Shown: positions 17,364 through 25,986, counted from the first letter of the stretch. The stretch is 42,931 nucleotides of DNA from CG1-02-35-72 sp045046885 (GCA_045046885.1 JASFYX010000013.1:1-42931); one strand, 5' to 3'. A program made the numbers and translations. The notes: a model not told the origin generated them from the letters alone.

Positions 17364-17597
17364 TTAATTCGACAATTTTTTTCTGCTTTTCCAACTTTTT
17401 AAAACGCGTTCTCTTCTATAAGCTTCTTCTTTTGTTTTAAAATATTCTTGATACACCAACTCCCAATCATTGACTTTTCCTGTAAATCCTTTGCTTTTTT
17501 GATTGTGTCGTAACAGTCTCGCAACCATATCTGATGTGTAACCAATATAATATTTATCAATAGTTTTGCTGTAGAGTATGTAGGTTACGTAATCCAT
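17364..17597 (-). CDS. Small GIY-YIG nuclease-family protein, next to tRNA-Val
   Basis: 77 residues from the ATG at 17597. An upstream in-frame ATG at 17651 would be read from the tRNA-Val 3' end and the terminator hairpin, so it is rejected. The GIY motif is TYI (5-7) and YIG is at 17-19 (YYIGYTSD), followed by ARLLRHN, WELVYQEYFKTKEEAYRRER and KSWKSRKK. This is the short single-domain GIY-YIG (UPF0213/YhbQ-like) group that is frequent beside flavobacterial tRNA genes; the cellular role is unknown. The zero frame ends KKLSN at a TAA (17366-17364), shortly after an in-frame A_AAA_AAA heptamer. A -1 shift there would instead give KKIVELIAGSEHPD ending at 17338. No promoter of its own is visible: the ATG is 7 bases after a strong terminator following tRNA-Val(TAC). 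Confidence 0.8.
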   Translation of the reverse strand: MDYVTYILYSKTIDKYYIGYTSDMVARLLRHNQKSKGFTGKVNDWELVYQEYFKTKEEAYRRERVLKSWKSRKKLSN

Positions 17598-17604
17598 AGT
17601 AAAC

Positions 17605-17641
17605 AACAAAACCCTCTTGAAAATTTCAAGAGGGTTTTGTT
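17605..17641 (-). terminator. Strong hairpin terminator after tRNA-Val(TAC)
   Basis: AACAAAACCCTCTTGAAA and TTTCAAGAGGGTTTTGTT are perfect complements around a single central base (real loop a few bases larger). On the minus strand the 3' arm ends GGGTTTTGTTT, giving a U-rich tail. It sits 3 bases from the tRNA 3' end and 7 bases from the GIY-YIG ATG. Confidence 0.8.
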
Positions 17642-17644
17642 CTG

Positions 17645-17719
17645 TGGGCAATGAGGGGTTCGAACCCCCGACCCCCTCGGTGTAAACGAGGTGCTCTGAA
17701 CCAGCTGAGCTAATTGCCC
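17645..17719 (-). tRNA. tRNA-Val (anticodon TAC)
   Basis: A 75-base cloverleaf on the minus strand: acceptor GGGCAAT/ATTGCCC, D-stem GCTC/GAGC, anticodon stem CCTCG/CGAGG with loop TTTACAC (anticodon TAC), variable loop GGGTC, T-stem GGGGG/CCCTC with TTCGAAC loop, discriminator A. CCA is not encoded. It heads the minus-strand tRNA/GIY-YIG array. Confidence 0.95.
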
Positions 17720-17778
17720 TTAAGGAGGTGCAAATATAATTGAGTTTTTAATTCTGACAAAGCTTTTTAATGAAAATA

Positions 17779-18996
17779 TTAAACGACTTCTGCTACCACA
17801 AAAGTACTGCCACCAATGTAAATAATATCCTTAGACTTAGCGGCTCTTTGAGCCGACTTATAAGCGTCATTCACACTGTTATAAGGCGTGCCTAAAAGCT
17901 TATAATCTTTTGCTCTTTTTTGTAAAACTGTTGCTTCTAAACCTCTTGGAATATTTGGTCTGCAAAAATAGTAGGAAGCCCTTTTTGGAAATAAAGGCAA
18001 AATCTTTTCGAGGTCTTTGTCGTTAACAACACCCAAAACTATATGTAAAGCCTCAAATTTTTCGGTCTGTAATTGCTGCATGACTTCTATCAAACCCGCT
18101 TCGTTGTGCGCTGTATCGCAAATAGTTTTAGGTGATTGATCCAAGATTTGCCAACGGCCTTTTAAACCTGTGTTTTTTACCACATTTAACAAGCCCTTTT
18201 TAATAGATGTCTCTGATGCTATATAGCCTAAAGTTTTTAAAATATTTAATGAGACAGTTGCCGTTTGTTCATTCTTTTGTTGATATTTACCTTTTAAATC
18301 GGTTTCGTATTTTAAAGTATCTTCTTCTGATGCAATTGTTAAAGGACTTTGAAGTTTTGTGGCTTTATCTCTAAAAACCTTAATAACCGCTTCTTGCTTT
18401 TCGCCAATAACCACAGGAACATATGGTTTTATTATCCCCGCCTTTTCAAAGGCTATCTCTAATAAAGTTTCCCCCAACATTTGTGTATGGTCTAATGAAA
18501 TATTGATAATAACTGAGAGCAATGGCGTAATAATATTAGTTGAATCTAACCTACCACCAAGCCCCACCTCTACTATGGCAATATCTACCTTTTGAAGTGC
18601 AAAATAGTGAAAAGCCATACCGACAGTCATTTCAAAAAAGGACAAACTTTGTTGATCTAGAAAGGTTTTATTATCAGCTACAAAATCAATAACGAATTGT
18701 TCTGAAACTTCTTGTCCGTTAATCTTAATACGCTCTCTAAAATCTTTTAAATGTGGCGAAGTATATAAACCCACTTTATAGCCCGCTTCTTGTAAAACCG
18801 AAGCTATCATATGGCTTGTTGAACCTTTACCATTGGTACCCGCCACATGGACACTTTTAAATTTTAAATGCGGATTATCTAAATGTTTGGCTAAAGCTAA
18901 AGTGTTTTTTAAATCCTTTTTAAAAGCCATTGCTCCTTGTCTTTGATACATGGGCAATTTAGAAAATAGCCAATCGAGGGTTTGGGAGTAGGTCAC
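17779..18996 (-). CDS. folC: Folylpolyglutamate synthase / dihydrofolate synthase
   Basis: A 405-residue Mur-ligase-family enzyme that adds glutamate to dihydropteroate and to folates, in the cytosol. The ATP P-loop is at 53-60 (GTNGKGST), followed by FolC-type KVGLYTSPHLKDFRERI, the central-domain EVGLGGRLDSTN and SLDHTQMLG, and the C-terminal glutamate-ligase domain with DTAHNEAG and LGVVNDKD. Length is normal. Its ATG directly follows the TonB stop with no gap, so it is the last gene of the exbB-exbD-tonB-folC operon, an order often seen in flavobacteria. The link with TonB is positional; no shared pathway is evident. Confidence 0.95.
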   Translation of the reverse strand: MTYSQTLDWLFSKLPMYQRQGAMAFKKDLKNTLALAKHLDNPHLKFKSVHVAGTNGKGSTSHMIASVLQEAGYKVGLYTSPHLKDFRERIKINGQEVSEQFVIDFVADNKTFLDQQSLSFFEMTVGMAFHYFALQKVDIAIVEVGLGGRLDSTNIITPLLSVIINISLDHTQMLGETLLEIAFEKAGIIKPYVPVVIGEKQEAVIKVFRDKATKLQSPLTIASEEDTLKYETDLKGKYQQKNEQTATVSLNILKTLGYIASETSIKKGLLNVVKNTGLKGRWQILDQSPKTICDTAHNEAGLIEVMQQLQTEKFEALHIVLGVVNDKDLEKILPLFPKRASYYFCRPNIPRGLEATVLQKRAKDYKLLGTPYNSVNDAYKSAQRAAKSKDIIYIGGSTFVVAEVV

Positions 18997-19821
18997 TTAA
19001 TTTGATAATGAGAAGTTGTAAATTATACTTCCTATTTGTTTGCTTGGCGCTGTAACATCGGCTTGCCAAGTGGTTTTTAAAGCGGCTTCTTTAGCGCGTT
19101 CTAGCAAACAAGGCGCAGATGTTGTAGAGCCTTTTACGCCTGCTTTAGCGCTTATAACATTGCCATTTTGATTGACTTCTATGCTTACCACTACACGTCC
19201 TTCTTCGTCACAATCGTAGAGCGGTTTTGGCGTATCTAAAGGACGTCTATTTCCTAAACTGTAGTTACCACCACCGCCTTTACCTCCTTTGCCGTAATAG
19301 GTTTTTGTGTTTAAATCGCCGTCTTTCTTCCCTTTATTACCGGGTTTTGTATCTGTACCCTCCCCTTTTTTGTCTTTAGCTGTATTTTTAGGACCATTTA
19401 TTAATTTCGATAAAATATCAGTTGTCGCTTTATCGGGTTTTGGTTTAGGAGCTGTTTTCTTTTTAACAACTTTCTTCTTTTTAGGTGTAGCCTTTTTAGT
19501 TATTTTTTTAGCAATAACTGGGGCGTCTATTTTGTCTTGGGTTAGCACCTTTTCTTTAACAACTGTTTTGGTGACTTTTGGCTGTGTTTTAACTTTTTTT
19601 TCTACAGCCTTAGGTTTGCTAGGAGACGTTTTTGGAATCTGTTTTGTGGATATTTTACCACGACCAACATCTGATGTACCAAAATTAACAGCCATACCGT
19701 ATTCTTTTGGTGGGTCGAAATAATTGAGTCCGAAAACAAAAAGTCCTAAAATAAACAGCATCAAAATAAGGCTCGTAATAACTGCCGATTTCTTTTTATA
19801 TGTGGTATCTAAAAAAGCCAT
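18997..19821 (-). CDS. tonB: TonB-family energy transducer
   Basis: A 274-residue inner-membrane protein that spans the periplasm. One membrane anchor (residues ~14-33, VITSLILMLFILGLFVFGLN), a long Lys/Pro/Thr-rich periplasmic linker (for example KKATPKKKKVVKKKTAPKPK), a Gly-rich stretch (YYGKGGKGGGGNYSLGNR) and a C-terminal TonB domain (CDEEGRVVVSIEVNQNGNV...CLLERAKEAALKTTW...GSIIYNFSL). It delivers proton-motive energy from ExbBD to outer-membrane receptors such as the SusC-like protein in this window. It follows ExbD by 2 bases. Confidence 0.92.
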   Translation of the reverse strand: MAFLDTTYKKKSAVITSLILMLFILGLFVFGLNYFDPPKEYGMAVNFGTSDVGRGKISTKQIPKTSPSKPKAVEKKVKTQPKVTKTVVKEKVLTQDKIDAPVIAKKITKKATPKKKKVVKKKTAPKPKPDKATTDILSKLINGPKNTAKDKKGEGTDTKPGNKGKKDGDLNTKTYYGKGGKGGGGNYSLGNRRPLDTPKPLYDCDEEGRVVVSIEVNQNGNVISAKAGVKGSTTSAPCLLERAKEAALKTTWQADVTAPSKQIGSIIYNFSLSN

Positions 19822-19823
19822 TA

Positions 19824-20222
19824 TTATTTAGGTCTGACGGCTAAAATTATTTTGTATTTATTGCGGTTGGCAATATCCATAACCATTACAACTTTTTCTA
19901 TTGGCACCCCTTCTTCGGCACGTAAAACCAAAACAGGGTCTTTGGTTGTTCCTAAAAGGACTCTTAATTTCGACTCAATTTTATCTTCGACAGTTCTTGT
20001 TTTGTCATCGTTAAGATAATAGTACAAGTTCTTTTTTATAGTAACCGATACATTCTTTTTATTGGTTGTTTTACCACTGGCTTTGGGTAAAATAATATCG
20101 AGTGCACTTGTAGTCACCAAGGTAGAAGTTATCATAAAAAAGATGAGCAACAGAAAAACAATATCCGTCATAGACGACATATTGAACTGCGGATTGACTT
20201 TATTGCGTCCTCTAAAATTCAT
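19824..20222 (-). CDS. exbD: ExbD/TolR-family biopolymer transport protein
   Basis: 132 residues with a single membrane segment (~17-37) preceded by the family motif FNMSSMTDIVFLLLIFFMITS. The Asp in TDIVF is the conserved proton-path residue. The C-terminal periplasmic domain is short and complete (VLVLRAEEGVPIEKVVMVMDIANRNKYKIILAVRPK). It works with ExbB as the proton channel of the TonB system. 10 bases after ExbB and 2 before TonB. A TolR role cannot be fully excluded, but the linked TonB supports ExbD. Confidence 0.92.
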   Translation of the reverse strand: MNFRGRNKVNPQFNMSSMTDIVFLLLIFFMITSTLVTTSALDIILPKASGKTTNKKNVSVTIKKNLYYYLNDDKTRTVEDKIESKLRVLLGTTKDPVLVLRAEEGVPIEKVVMVMDIANRNKYKIILAVRPK

Positions 20223-20232
20223 AAAGTGTTAT

Positions 20233-20931
20233 TTAAACAGGTTCGTTTAATAAATCTAAAAACTCTAATGATGTCGCTTCCATTTGATACACTACTTTAT
20301 CGGTTCTAACCACCAAATGATTATAAGCTACATAAGCAATTATCCCCACAATTAATCCGGCTACGGTAGTCGTCATTGCGGTATAAAGGCCGTCTGATAA
20401 CATTTTAATATCTATTTGGCCACCCGCATTGGCTATTTGATGAATGGCAACAATCATACCAATAACCGTCCCTAGAAACCCTAACATAGGAGCAGCACCT
20501 GAAATTGTAGCCAGAACACTTACATTTTTTTCGAGATTGTAAATTTCAAGTTTACCCGCATTTTCTATTGCGGTATTGATGTCCTCTAAGGGTTTACCAA
20601 TACGTGATATTCCTTTTTCTATCAATCGGCCTGTAGGCGAATTGTTTTGAGAACACAACATTTTAGCCGATTCCAAATTGCCTTGACTGACCTGCTCCTT
20701 AATCTGATTCATAAAGTTTTTATCGACTTTAGAAGCTGCTTTAATAGCAAAAAAGCGTTCGAAATAGATATATAAGGCCATCGCTAAAAGGACAAATAAA
20801 ATACCTATGATAATTTGACCGCCTAAACCACCGTCCATTATTAATTTATAAATAGATAATGATTTTTCTTGAGATATATTTTCTAATAAATCTTGAGCAG
20901 GTTTAGCTATTTGTTGTAGAGCCAATATCAT
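20233..20931 (-). CDS. exbB: MotA/TolQ/ExbB proton-channel family protein
   Basis: 232 residues with three membrane segments: near 37-57 (IIIGILFVLLAMALYIYFERFF), 140-162 (ATISGAAPMLGFLGTVIGMI) and 185-207 (AMTTTVAGLIVGIIAYVAYN). The family signature APMLGFLGTVIGM is intact. It forms the inner-membrane channel with ExbD. It is probably the first gene of the exbB-exbD-tonB-folC operon; NhaD on the same strand ends 76 bases upstream. Confidence 0.93.
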   Translation of the reverse strand: MILALQQIAKPAQDLLENISQEKSLSIYKLIMDGGLGGQIIIGILFVLLAMALYIYFERFFAIKAASKVDKNFMNQIKEQVSQGNLESAKMLCSQNNSPTGRLIEKGISRIGKPLEDINTAIENAGKLEIYNLEKNVSVLATISGAAPMLGFLGTVIGMIVAIHQIANAGGQIDIKMLSDGLYTAMTTTVAGLIVGIIAYVAYNHLVVRTDKVVYQMEATSLEFLDLLNEPV

Positions 20932-21007
20932 AAAGTTAATTTTTGGGTTATTGAAATTAGTAACGTATAATTAGTCTTAAAATTGTAAGATTGGCCTATG
21001 GTTTACC

Positions 21008-22402
21008 TTACATCTTCAATGATTCCATAAACAGCAATAAAATGTACCCTAAGATATACCCTACAACGGCCAGCCAAGAAATCTTTTTCATATACCAAAT
21101 AAAATCTATTTTTTCCATACCCATTGCGGCAACGCCAGCGGCAGAGCCAATAATAAGCATACTACCCCCTGTTCCAGCAGCGTAGGCTATGAGGTGCCAA
21201 ATACTGGCGTCCATAGGCGCATCATACATCCCCATAGAAGCCGCCACTAGAGGCACATTATCTATAATAGCGGATAATACTCCTAACAAAGAAATAACAA
21301 TATCTTGATTGGGAATGGCGTGGCTCAACATTTCGGCTAAATAGCGTAAGGTGCCAACCGAAACAGCTTCGCCGTTAATCATTACCGTGCCATACACCAG
21401 TGTTTCGAGAGCCGCAACGGCCATTAAAATTCCTAAGAAAAAGAGAATGCTCGACATTTCAATCCGCGAAAGCGCTTGATTAGCCGAATATTGTTTTTTA
21501 CGTTCTTCTGTAAAATCTTCTTCGGGATGGATAAATTCTGACACCAACCACACAACTCCTAAACCTAACATCATACCTAAGTAAGGAGGTAAATGTGTAA
21601 CAGTTTTAAATACAGGGACAAAAAGTATCATTCCCAAACCTAAAAACAGCATTGTTTGACTGCTTAAAAGTTTGGTAATTTCTGTGGTATCTTCGTCTTT
21701 AGCAACTTTTAAATTCCCTTTAAATGCTGGAATAAATTTACTAGCCAAGAAAACAGGTACTACAAGATTCACCAATGATGGCAAGAATAAGCGTTCTACT
21801 AAATGAGCTGCAGAAACCCGTTTGCCAATCCATAACATAGTGGTAGTGACATCGCCAATAGGAGACCAAGCGCCTCCAGCATTTGCGGCAATAATTATAA
21901 GCCCTGCAAACCAAATACGTTCGTTTCTATCGCGAACTAATTTTCTCAATAATGTGATTAAAACAATTGTAGCCGTTAAATTGTCTATTACAGCCGATAA
22001 AAAAAAGGCTAAAATAGCTATTATCCAAAGTAGGCGTGTTTTACTTTTGGTACGAACCCATCCTTTTAATATTTCGAAGCCACGGTGTAAATCTATAATT
22101 TCTACAATGGTCATTGCACCGATAAGGAAGACTAATATTTCAGCTGTTTTTCCTAAATGATGCAAGAGTAAATTTGTAAAACCTTCTTCTGTTTGATCAT
22201 CAATAACACCGTTTATAACTTTAAAAACAGTTTCGTGTCCGTCAATTAAACTAAACCAACCTTGATGAAAGCCTATGGCTAAAAGTGCCCACATAATAGC
22301 TGCCATTAAAAGTGCCGGCACTGTTTTATCTAATTTTAAGGGATGCTCTAAGGTTATGGTTAAATAACCCAATACGAAAATAAGGATGATTACCGCTGTC
22401 AT
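21008..22402 (-). CDS. nhaD: NhaD-type sodium/proton antiporter
   Basis: A 464-residue inner-membrane protein with about 11-12 hydrophobic segments. NhaD/ArsB-type family blocks are visible: FLIGAMTIVEIIDLHRGFEIL, the DNLTATIVLITLLRKL block, IIIAANAGGAWSPIGDVTTTMLWIGK and, near the end, LGVLSAIIDNVPLVAASMGMYD. It exports Na+ (or Li+) in exchange for protons, fitting a marine or salt-exposed lifestyle. Same strand as ExbB (76 bases) but with no clear operon evidence. Confidence 0.92.
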   Translation of the reverse strand: MTAVIILIFVLGYLTITLEHPLKLDKTVPALLMAAIMWALLAIGFHQGWFSLIDGHETVFKVINGVIDDQTEEGFTNLLLHHLGKTAEILVFLIGAMTIVEIIDLHRGFEILKGWVRTKSKTRLLWIIAILAFFLSAVIDNLTATIVLITLLRKLVRDRNERIWFAGLIIIAANAGGAWSPIGDVTTTMLWIGKRVSAAHLVERLFLPSLVNLVVPVFLASKFIPAFKGNLKVAKDEDTTEITKLLSSQTMLFLGLGMILFVPVFKTVTHLPPYLGMMLGLGVVWLVSEFIHPEEDFTEERKKQYSANQALSRIEMSSILFFLGILMAVAALETLVYGTVMINGEAVSVGTLRYLAEMLSHAIPNQDIVISLLGVLSAIIDNVPLVAASMGMYDAPMDASIWHLIAYAAGTGGSMLIIGSAAGVAAMGMEKIDFIWYMKKISWLAVVGYILGYILLLFMESLKM

Positions 22403-22588
22403 AATTCAATTTTAAAATTTGCTAAATATATAAAATTTATTTCCAATATTTAGCTTTAAATAACTTTGAAATATCAACTATTTTTTATCAAAAATAATGA
22501 GACTTATTTTTCTTTTAATGTACACGGTTTGTAAATTACAATCTAAAAACTTTACGTAAATTTGTGAAGCTTTAAATCAAAATTTTAT

Positions 22589-23914
22589 ATGGATTTTACA
22601 AACAAAAATACACCTATAAATTACAAAACTGTAGCCGATAAAATAGCCACCTCTGGCATCCAAAACATTGGCAGGGCCTCTATTAGAGAGCTTGTTAGTT
22701 TGGTAAATACCATAGAACGCGTAACGAGCACTAAATACATCCGTATGGAAATGGGTGTCCCCGGATTAGCACCTCCAGAAATTGGTACAGCTGCCGAAAT
22801 TAAAGCGCTTAAATTGGGTGTGGCATCTAAGTATCCTATGATAGATGGCATTGCGCCACTTAAACCAGAAATTGCCAAATTTGTTAAAAACTTTTTAAAT
22901 GTTGATGTGAGCCCTAAAGCCTGCCTCCCAACAGTAGGTTCTATGCAAGGTGGTTTTGCGGCTTTTTTAATGCTGAATAAACTCAATGAAAAGAAAGATA
23001 CGGTACTGTTTATAGACCCAGGATTTCCTGTTCAAAAACAACAATTAGATATTTTGAATCAGAAATACACAACTTTTGACGTCTATAATTACCGTGGTGA
23101 CGCGCTCAAAGACAAATTAGAATCTTACTTAAAAAAAGGAAACATTTCTACTATTTTGTATTCAAACCCTAACAATCCGAGTTGGATTTGCTTTACAGAA
23201 AAAGAATTAGAAATTATTGGCACCCTCGCTCAAAAACACGATGTTATTGTTATAGAAGATTTGGCCTATTTTGCTATGGATTTCCGTAAAGATTATTCAA
23301 AACCTGGCGTACCGCCTTACCAACCTACCGTAGCCCATTATACCCCTAATTGGATGCTCTTAATTTCTAGCTCAAAAGTTTTTTCTTATGCGGGTCAGCG
23401 TGTAGGTATGATGGTGATTAGTGATGCTCTTTTTGAAAGAGAATACACCACTTTAGCTACAGAATTTAGCAATCCTAAATTTGGTTATAACCTGATTTAC
23501 AAAATACTGTATGCCTTATCTTCGGGTGTAACACATTCGGCTCAATTTGGATTAGCGGCTATGTTAAAAGCTGTAAACAAAGGAACGTTTGATTTTATTG
23601 ACACTGTAAAAATATACGGAGACCGCGCCAAAGTGATGAAGAAACTCTTTACAGATAACGGTTTTAGCATAGTGTATGACAAGGATGAAGACAAACCCCT
23701 AGCCGATGGTTTTTACTTTACCTTTTCATATAAAAAAATGTCTGGTTCTGAGCTCTTAGAACGCCTTTTATACTACGGCATTTCGGCCATTGCTTTGGGC
23801 ATTACGGGCAGCGAACATACCGAGGGTTTACGCGCTTGTGTTTCGCAAACAGCCAGTTCTCAGTTTAAAGATTTAGAAAAGCGTTTAAAACAATTTAATT
23901 TAGATTATTCATGA
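22589..23914 (+). CDS. PLP-dependent aminotransferase, class I/II (fold type I)
   Basis: A 441-residue cytosolic transaminase-like protein. Motifs: a glycine-rich VGSMQGGFAAF segment binding the cofactor phosphate, YSNPNNPSWICFTEKEL, the catalytic-site Asp in VIVIEDLAYFAMDFR, the Schiff-base Lys (about residue 261) in ISSSKVFSYAGQRVGMM, and a C-terminal LGITGSEHTEGLRACVS segment carrying the carboxylate-binding Arg. Substrate not recognised; aspartate or aromatic amino acid types are possible. It is divergent from NhaD and followed 44 bases later by rlmF on the same strand. Confidence 0.85.
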   Translation: MDFTNKNTPINYKTVADKIATSGIQNIGRASIRELVSLVNTIERVTSTKYIRMEMGVPGLAPPEIGTAAEIKALKLGVASKYPMIDGIAPLKPEIAKFVKNFLNVDVSPKACLPTVGSMQGGFAAFLMLNKLNEKKDTVLFIDPGFPVQKQQLDILNQKYTTFDVYNYRGDALKDKLESYLKKGNISTILYSNPNNPSWICFTEKELEIIGTLAQKHDVIVIEDLAYFAMDFRKDYSKPGVPPYQPTVAHYTPNWMLLISSSKVFSYAGQRVGMMVISDALFEREYTTLATEFSNPKFGYNLIYKILYALSSGVTHSAQFGLAAMLKAVNKGTFDFIDTVKIYGDRAKVMKKLFTDNGFSIVYDKDEDKPLADGFYFTFSYKKMSGSELLERLLYYGISAIALGITGSEHTEGLRACVSQTASSQFKDLEKRLKQFNLDYS

Positions 23915-23958
23915 ATTTTAGATCAAAAAACAATTTATAATCCTTTGTTATTATTTCT

Positions 23959-24927
23959 ATGTCTGATAAAAAGAAAGCACAGCATACTACAAAAACAAGA
24001 TTGCACAATCGGAATAAACACCGTGAGCGTTACAATTTAAAATTACTGATAGATTCTTGTCCAGAATTAGCACAATTTGTCACTAAAAATAAATATGGTG
24101 ATGACACTATTGACTTCTTTAATGCCGAAGCTGTAAAGGCACTTAATAAAGCTTTGCTTATGCGTTATTACGGCATCAATTTTTGGGAAATCCCTAAAGG
24201 TTATCTCTGTCCACCCATCCCTGGAAGGGCAGATTACATCCATCATATTGCTGATGTTTTAAGCGGTAGTAACTTTGGTAGAATTCCAGAAGGGTCTAAA
24301 ATTAAATGTCTTGATATTGGTGTAGGTGCAAATTGTGTTTATCCCATCATTGGTATTAGTGAATACGATTGGTCTTTTATTGGTGCTGATATTGATCCCA
24401 TTGCCATCGCTTCTACCAATAATATAATTACGTCAAATCCTCATCTAAAAGGTCAAATTGAGTGTCGTTTACAAACTAAAACTTCAGAAACTTTTTACGG
24501 GATTCTCAAAAAAGACGAAAAAATTGATATGTCTATTTGTAATCCTCCTTTTCACGCCTCACTGGCTGAAGCACAAAAAGGAACGCTTAGAAAACTCAGC
24601 AATCTTAAAAATAAAAAAATTACAAAAACCGAATTGAATTTTGGTGGTAAAGGAGGCGAATTATGGACAGATGGGGGCGAGAAAAAGTTTATAATCAATA
24701 TGATTAAACAAAGTTCGCAATTTGCAAAATCGTGTTGTTGGTTTTCTACTTTGGTTTCTAAACAATCGAACCTGAAATACATCTACGAAACACTTGATAA
24801 ATTAGAAGTTAAAAAGTATAAAACAATCCCCATGGGGCAAGGCAATAAAACAAGTAGAATTGTGGCTTGGACATTTTTGAATGCAAAAGAAGAAAAAAAT
24901 TGGGTTAAAGAGCGCTGGAAAAATTAA
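23959..24927 (+). CDS. rlmF: 23S rRNA (adenine(1618)-N6)-methyltransferase
   Basis: 322 residues. The basic N-terminus (HNRNKHRERYNLKLLI) and the family block FWEIPKGYLCPPIPGRADYIHHIADVL are typical of RlmF/METTL16-like enzymes. The SAM-binding site is LDIGVGANCVYPIIG (118-132) and the N6-adenine methyltransferase catalytic motif is NPPF at 195-198. It methylates A1618 of 23S rRNA. It is convergent with anmK, with 3 bases between the two stops. Confidence 0.93.
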   Translation: MSDKKKAQHTTKTRLHNRNKHRERYNLKLLIDSCPELAQFVTKNKYGDDTIDFFNAEAVKALNKALLMRYYGINFWEIPKGYLCPPIPGRADYIHHIADVLSGSNFGRIPEGSKIKCLDIGVGANCVYPIIGISEYDWSFIGADIDPIAIASTNNIITSNPHLKGQIECRLQTKTSETFYGILKKDEKIDMSICNPPFHASLAEAQKGTLRKLSNLKNKKITKTELNFGGKGGELWTDGGEKKFIINMIKQSSQFAKSCCWFSTLVSKQSNLKYIYETLDKLEVKKYKTIPMGQGNKTSRIVAWTFLNAKEEKNWVKERWKN

Positions 24928-24930
24928 ATA

Positions 24931-25986
24931 TTACCCAAAAATATCTCCTGAAGAATGATCTCTACTAGCCCCTGTAACACTTTTTAAACAATTAACTTTA
25001 TTTTCCAAACGCAACAGCCCCAGAAAGGCAAAGATAAGGGCTTCTTTAAAGTCAATTATTTCGTCAGACGGAATAATAATTTCACAATCAGACAAAGCTT
25101 TTAAACGCTTTATTAAAAATGTATTATACGCCCCGCCACCTGTTACCAATACCGTTCCTTTTGGCGATAATTTTAAAGCCAATTGTTGTGCAGTGTGTTC
25201 TGTAAATGTCCGCAATAAATCTCTTGTCGGTATTTTGAATTGACTTAAAATAGGATTAATCGTTTCTACCACAAATTCATAACCTAAAGACTTGGGTTGG
25301 GTATCCTTATAAAAGGATAAGGTATTCAGTTTGTCTAGCAACTCTTTATGCAATTGCCCAGAAGCCGCCAAAGCGCCGCCATCGTCATAGTCAAAACCCA
25401 AAGGTTTTACCAATTGATTGAGTACGATGTTAACCGGACAAATATCATAGGCTTTACGGATGCCCTTTTCGTTAAACGAGACATTAGAAAAACCACCTAG
25501 ATTGAGACAGTAATCATAATCGGTAAATAAAAGGGCATCTCCCACAGGCACCAAAGGCGCTCCTTGTCCTCCCAAAGCCACATCTTGTGCTCTAAAATCG
25601 CAGACCACTTTACAGCCTGTTTCTTCGGCTATTTGCACCCCATCACCGATTTGTAAAGTCAGTCCTTGTGCTGGATTATGAAAAATAGTATGCCCATGCG
25701 AAGCGATAAAATCAATATTTACAATCTTATTATTATCTATAAAAGCGCTGATTTGTTGTCCTAAAAAGCGCCCGTATTTTGTCGATAAATCGGTTAAATT
25801 TTCCGATGTTTCATCAAATGCGTTTTTGAGTGTATTTTTCCAATATTCTGAATAATTAAGGGTTTTAGCTTGTAATATTTCAAAGCTATAATCTTTATCA
25901 GAAATAAATTCAACATATACTAAATCAATTCCGTCAAGCGAAGTACCACTCATAAGCCCTATACCGTGCCAAATTTTCTGTGTCAT
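24931..25986 (-). CDS. anmK: Anhydro-N-acetylmuramic acid kinase
   Basis: About 351 residues from the chosen ATG at 25986 (an upstream in-frame ATG adds six residues before MTQKIWHGIGLMSGTS and is less likely). Family motifs: GLMSGTSLDGIDL near the N-terminus, ASHGHTIFHNP, GDGVQIAEETG, VCDFRAQDVALGGQGAPLVP (ends with the phosphate/sugar site) and VTGGGAYNTFL. It phosphorylates 1,6-anhydro-MurNAc during cell-wall recycling to give MurNAc-6-phosphate. It fits with the amino-sugar genes at 9-13 kb, although it is not clustered with them, and no MurQ etherase is in the window. Confidence 0.94.
   Translation of the reverse strand: MTQKIWHGIGLMSGTSLDGIDLVYVEFISDKDYSFEILQAKTLNYSEYWKNTLKNAFDETSENLTDLSTKYGRFLGQQISAFIDNNKIVNIDFIASHGHTIFHNPAQGLTLQIGDGVQIAEETGCKVVCDFRAQDVALGGQGAPLVPVGDALLFTDYDYCLNLGGFSNVSFNEKGIRKAYDICPVNIVLNQLVKPLGFDYDDGGALAASGQLHKELLDKLNTLSFYKDTQPKSLGYEFVVETINPILSQFKIPTRDLLRTFTEHTAQQLALKLSPKGTVLVTGGGAYNTFLIKRLKALSDCEIIIPSDEIIDFKEALIFAFLGLLRLENKVNCLKSVTGASRDHSSGDIFG

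Noticed and set aside
17244..17641. Repeated hairpins near the tRNAs as a CRISPR-like array
   Set aside because: Only two diverged hairpin copies with unrelated spacing; they are terminators of a duplicated tRNA cassette.
17598..17651. 18-residue N-terminal extension of the GIY-YIG protein
   Set aside because: It would be encoded by the tRNA-Val 3' end and its terminator; the family starts at MDYVTYILYS, so the ATG at 17597 was used.
19307..19723. 138-codon ORF antisense to tonB
   Set aside because: It is the shadow of the Lys/Pro-rich tonB linker and has no family features.
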